64,000 nucleotides of DNA from Bacillus mesophilus (GTDB lineage Bacteria > Bacillota > Bacilli > Bacillales > SA4): contig NZ_JAAIWM010000010.1 of NCBI RefSeq assembly GCF_011008845.1, positions 1 to 64,000 on the forward strand, given 5' to 3'. Each line of letters begins with the position of its first letter. Position 1 is the stretch's first letter. Positions 61,987-64,000 of this stretch are shown piece by piece. The translations under genes were made by a program, and so were the position numbers. The notes beneath the pieces were generated by a model. It had not been told where the DNA came from. It ran no database searches and worked only from the letters and a program-made list of their open reading frames with translations.

Positions 61987-62472
61987 GTGAATCAGTCTTT
62001 TGATTATATAGAGATGAAGGTCCCGTCTAAACCAGAATATGTAGGGGTAGTCAGATTAACTTTATCTGGTATAGCAAGTAGGATGGGATATTCTTATGAA
62101 GATATCGAGGATTTAAAAATTGCAACCTCAGAGGCTATTACAAATGCTGTTCATCATGCATATAATCAAGATGAAGGTGGAGAGATTGTCATTGGTTTTG
62201 GATTATTTAGTGACCACTTGCAAATCATGGTTTCGGATAATGGCAAAAGTTTTGATATTAATCAAATGAAAGAGGATTTAGGTCCTTATAGTAGTTCAAC
62301 CAATATATACGAAATGAATGAAGGCGGACTAGGGTTATACTTAATTGATACATTGATGGACGATGTTAAAATTAATAATGATGCTGGGGTAAGTGTTTTT
62401 ATGAAAAAGTACCTTCAAAGAGAGCGGGTGGGAAGCGATGAAGAGTCAATCGCAACCAACCAAGCAGAATAA
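61987..62472 (+). CDS. rsbW: Anti-sigma-B factor and kinase RsbW
   Basis: A 161-residue GHKL kinase. The N box reads ATSEAITNAVHHAY, G1 is VSDNGKSFD and G2 NEGGLGLYLIDTLMDD. It binds SigB, or phosphorylates RsbV. The GTG start is four bases after rsbV, and the gene end overlaps sigB by 35 bases. Confidence 0.95.
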   Translation: MNQSFDYIEMKVPSKPEYVGVVRLTLSGIASRMGYSYEDIEDLKIATSEAITNAVHHAYNQDEGGEIVIGFGLFSDHLQIMVSDNGKSFDINQMKEDLGPYSSSTNIYEMNEGGLGLYLIDTLMDDVKINNDAGVSVFMKKYLQRERVGSDEESIATNQAE

Positions 62473-63229
62473 TGATATAAAAGACTTAATTGAGAAATAT
62501 CAGAAGACCAACGATGAAGACATCCAGTTATTTATTGTTGAGAAATATAGAGCGCTTGTTGAATCGTTAGCTCGTAAATATTCACGTGGTCGAAATATGC
62601 ATGAGGATCTAGTTCAGGTTGGGATGCTTGGTTTGCTTGGGGCAATCAGAAGATATGACCCGAGTGTAGGAAAAGCATTCGAAGCATTTGCGATTCCGAC
62701 AATCATAGGAGAAATTAAACGTTTTTTACGAGATAAAACTTGGAGCATTCATGTTCCTAGAAGGATAAAAGAACTGGGTCCTAGAATTAAGGGAACGGTT
62801 GAAAAATTAACAACTGATTTACAACGTTCTCCTAAAATAGAAGAAATTGCACGTTATTTAGACGTCTCGGAAGAAGAGGTTTTAGAAACTATGGAGGTTG
62901 GCAAGAGCTATCAGGCTTTGTCAGTAGATCATAAGATTGAATCTGATTCTGATGGGAGTACAGTGACGCTGCTAGATTTAGTAGGTAACCAGGATTCAGG
63001 CTATGAATTGATTAATCAAAAAATGGATTTTGAAGCTTCCTTAAAAGTCTTAACTGAAAGAGAGAGGCAAGTTATACAATATACCTTTCTAGAAAACCTC
63101 AGCCAAAAGGAAGCTGGTGAAAAGTTAGGAATTTCTCAAATGCATGTATCAAGATTACAACGACGAGCAATTCAGAAACTACGGAATGCGGCAGATGAAG
63201 ATCCCATACAGTCGGAGTGTATAACATGA
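62438..63229 (+). CDS. sigB: General stress sigma factor SigB
   Basis: A 263-residue sigma factor of the SigB/F/G type. Region 2 reads HEDLVQVGMLGLLGAIRRYDPSVGKAFEAFA cut at 60-90, region 3 KRFLRDKTWSIHVPRR, and region 4 LSQKEAGEKLGISQMHVSRLQ. It drives the general stress regulon. ATG 62438 lies within rsbW behind GGTGGGAAG, and the stop shares bases with the rsbX start. Confidence 0.96.
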   Translation: MKSQSQPTKQNNDIKDLIEKYQKTNDEDIQLFIVEKYRALVESLARKYSRGRNMHEDLVQVGMLGLLGAIRRYDPSVGKAFEAFAIPTIIGEIKRFLRDKTWSIHVPRRIKELGPRIKGTVEKLTTDLQRSPKIEEIARYLDVSEEEVLETMEVGKSYQALSVDHKIESDSDGSTVTLLDLVGNQDSGYELINQKMDFEASLKVLTERERQVIQYTFLENLSQKEAGEKLGISQMHVSRLQRRAIQKLRNAADEDPIQSECIT

Positions 63230-63822
63230 ATGAACAGCACTTAACAACCCATTTAGAAGTCCTCACTTATCAAATGTCAAAGCAAGGTAAAGACTGCTGT
63301 GGAGACAGTTATGTAATTGTAACAGAACAAGATTATGCAGTTTTAGCTATAGCTGATGGACTTGGGAGTGGAGCAGGGGCAAAAGATTCTTCAGAAGTGA
63401 TTACAAAGGTTATTAAGCAATATCATAATGAAGATATCCACTCCCTCATTCATAGATGTAATGATTCCTTGCGTTCTAAGCGAGGAGCGGCAGTAACGGT
63501 TGTTAAGATTTTCTTTAAACTAAATGAAATTGTCTATGCAGGGATTGGTAATATAAAATTCATACTTATTTCTCCGGATGGAAAAACCACATACCCCCTT
63601 CCTAAAATGGGATTCCTTTCAGGTAAACCTATTTCCTTTCAAATTCAACGGTTCTCCTACGAGGCAGATTCATTATTCATGATGAATAGTGATGGGATCA
63701 AAATGCTCTCTAGTAAAGAACTAATTAGTTTTTCCTATTCTCTTTCTGATTGTATTGACTATATCGATCGAAAAAATGATAAAACAGATGATGCAACTCT
63801 ATTAGTGGGCAAAATTACATGA
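63226..63822 (+). CDS. rsbX: Feedback phosphatase RsbX
   Basis: A 198-residue PP2C-type phosphatase that removes phosphate from RsbR and RsbS and so resets the stressosome. GDSYVIVTEQDYAVLAIADGLGSGAGAKDSSE-type motifs at residues 25-55 give the metal site, and a later NSDGIKMLS matches. The start ATG shares four bases (ATGA) with the sigB stop behind CGGAGTG; a GTG at 63217 is less likely. Confidence 0.94.
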   Translation: MNEQHLTTHLEVLTYQMSKQGKDCCGDSYVIVTEQDYAVLAIADGLGSGAGAKDSSEVITKVIKQYHNEDIHSLIHRCNDSLRSKRGAAVTVVKIFFKLNEIVYAGIGNIKFILISPDGKTTYPLPKMGFLSGKPISFQIQRFSYEADSLFMMNSDGIKMLSSKELISFSYSLSDCIDYIDRKNDKTDDATLLVGKIT

Positions 63823-63894
63823 TGAAAAGGTGAGATTGTATGTTAATTTTGTTAAAATAGATTCACGACGAAATTTAAACTAGGAGTGAATGTA

Positions 63895-64000
63895 TTGACC
63901 ACAGTTATGGATCAACGATCTTTCATTATAAAAAACATTTCAACCGCACTAAACTTAAAAGTAAATCAAGTAGAAAATGTAATAGGGCTACTCGAACAGG
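63895..64000 (+). CDS. tex: Tex-family RNA-binding protein, 5' part
   Basis: TTG 63895 follows AGGAGTGA and opens a frame that runs to the end of the window (35 codons). The N terminus with KNISTALNLKVNQVENVIG and LLEQ matches the first helix pair of Tex/YdcI, which is the gene after rsbX in B. subtilis. Tex is a multidomain RNA-binding protein with an S1 domain; only the start is visible. Confidence 0.85.
   Translation, partial: MTTVMDQRSFIIKNISTALNLKVNQVENVIGLLEQ

Overview
The window is a chromosomal segment of a low-GC, spore-forming member of the Bacillaceae, close to Bacillus but not B. subtilis itself. The evidence is the gene content and order. The left block is the end of an rRNA operon and a tRNA cluster, then rocF, sigW-rsiW, cdaA-cdaR-glmM and glmS. 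The right block runs ddl-murF-cshA-mscL-uvsE-ydbS-ydbT-rhomboid-acpS-ydcC-alr-ndoAI-ndoA-rsbR-S-T-U-V-W-sigB-rsbX-tex. Both blocks match core Bacillus gene order. Supporting marks are a glmS ribozyme, SigW and SigB promoters, a Spo0E-family small protein, and frequent TTG/GTG starts behind strong ribosome binding sites.

Layout: 1-861 holds the 3' part of a 5S rRNA and tRNA-Asn, Thr, Glu, Val, Gln and Lys, with a 5' fragment of a second tRNA-Lys between the last two. 1114-9462 is the cell-envelope and stress block: arginase, the autoregulated SigW/RsiW pair, the c-di-AMP cyclase and its regulator, and GlmM and GlmS for UDP-GlcNAc synthesis. GlmS is controlled by a glucosamine-6-phosphate ribozyme. 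9595-22172 is mixed: a SulP transporter with a universal stress protein, a Fur-controlled iron-siderophore uptake operon without its ATPase, an ECF sigma factor with a DUF4179-type anti-sigma factor, a PhzF remnant, a YwmB-like protein, a methyltransferase, MgtC and an orphan ModA.

22252-32436 is a galactoside-use locus: GH36 alpha-galactosidase, LacI regulator, a three-gene ABC importer and GH2 beta-galactosidase. The regulator and the importer are separated by a 385-base region with two strong palindromes. 32588-39296 holds a tandem GNAT protein, a DinB-like protein, the copper operon csoR-copZ-copA with a histidine-rich membrane-anchored protein, a frameshifted GNAT gene and a BsuPI-domain lipoprotein. 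39508-43747 is a MoxR-DUF58-membrane protein operon ending in an NAD-dependent epimerase-like gene. After a 508-base repeat-rich gap, the core block from ddl to tex continues to the right edge.

The right end is a complete general-stress partner-switching cascade: RsbR/RsbS stressosome, RsbT kinase, RsbU phosphatase, RsbV/RsbW/SigB and RsbX. An internal SigB promoter overlaps the end of rsbU. The NdoA/NdoAI toxin-antitoxin pair sits directly upstream, as in B. subtilis.

I saw no CRISPR array, prophage, transposase or recognisable defence system. Most of the window is conserved core genome. The points worth a second look are regulatory or decay signals: a terminator in the cshA leader, hairpins behind the glmS ribozyme, a second CsoR-type operator just before copA, palindromes in the galactoside locus, Bacillaceae intergenic repeats and two decayed genes.
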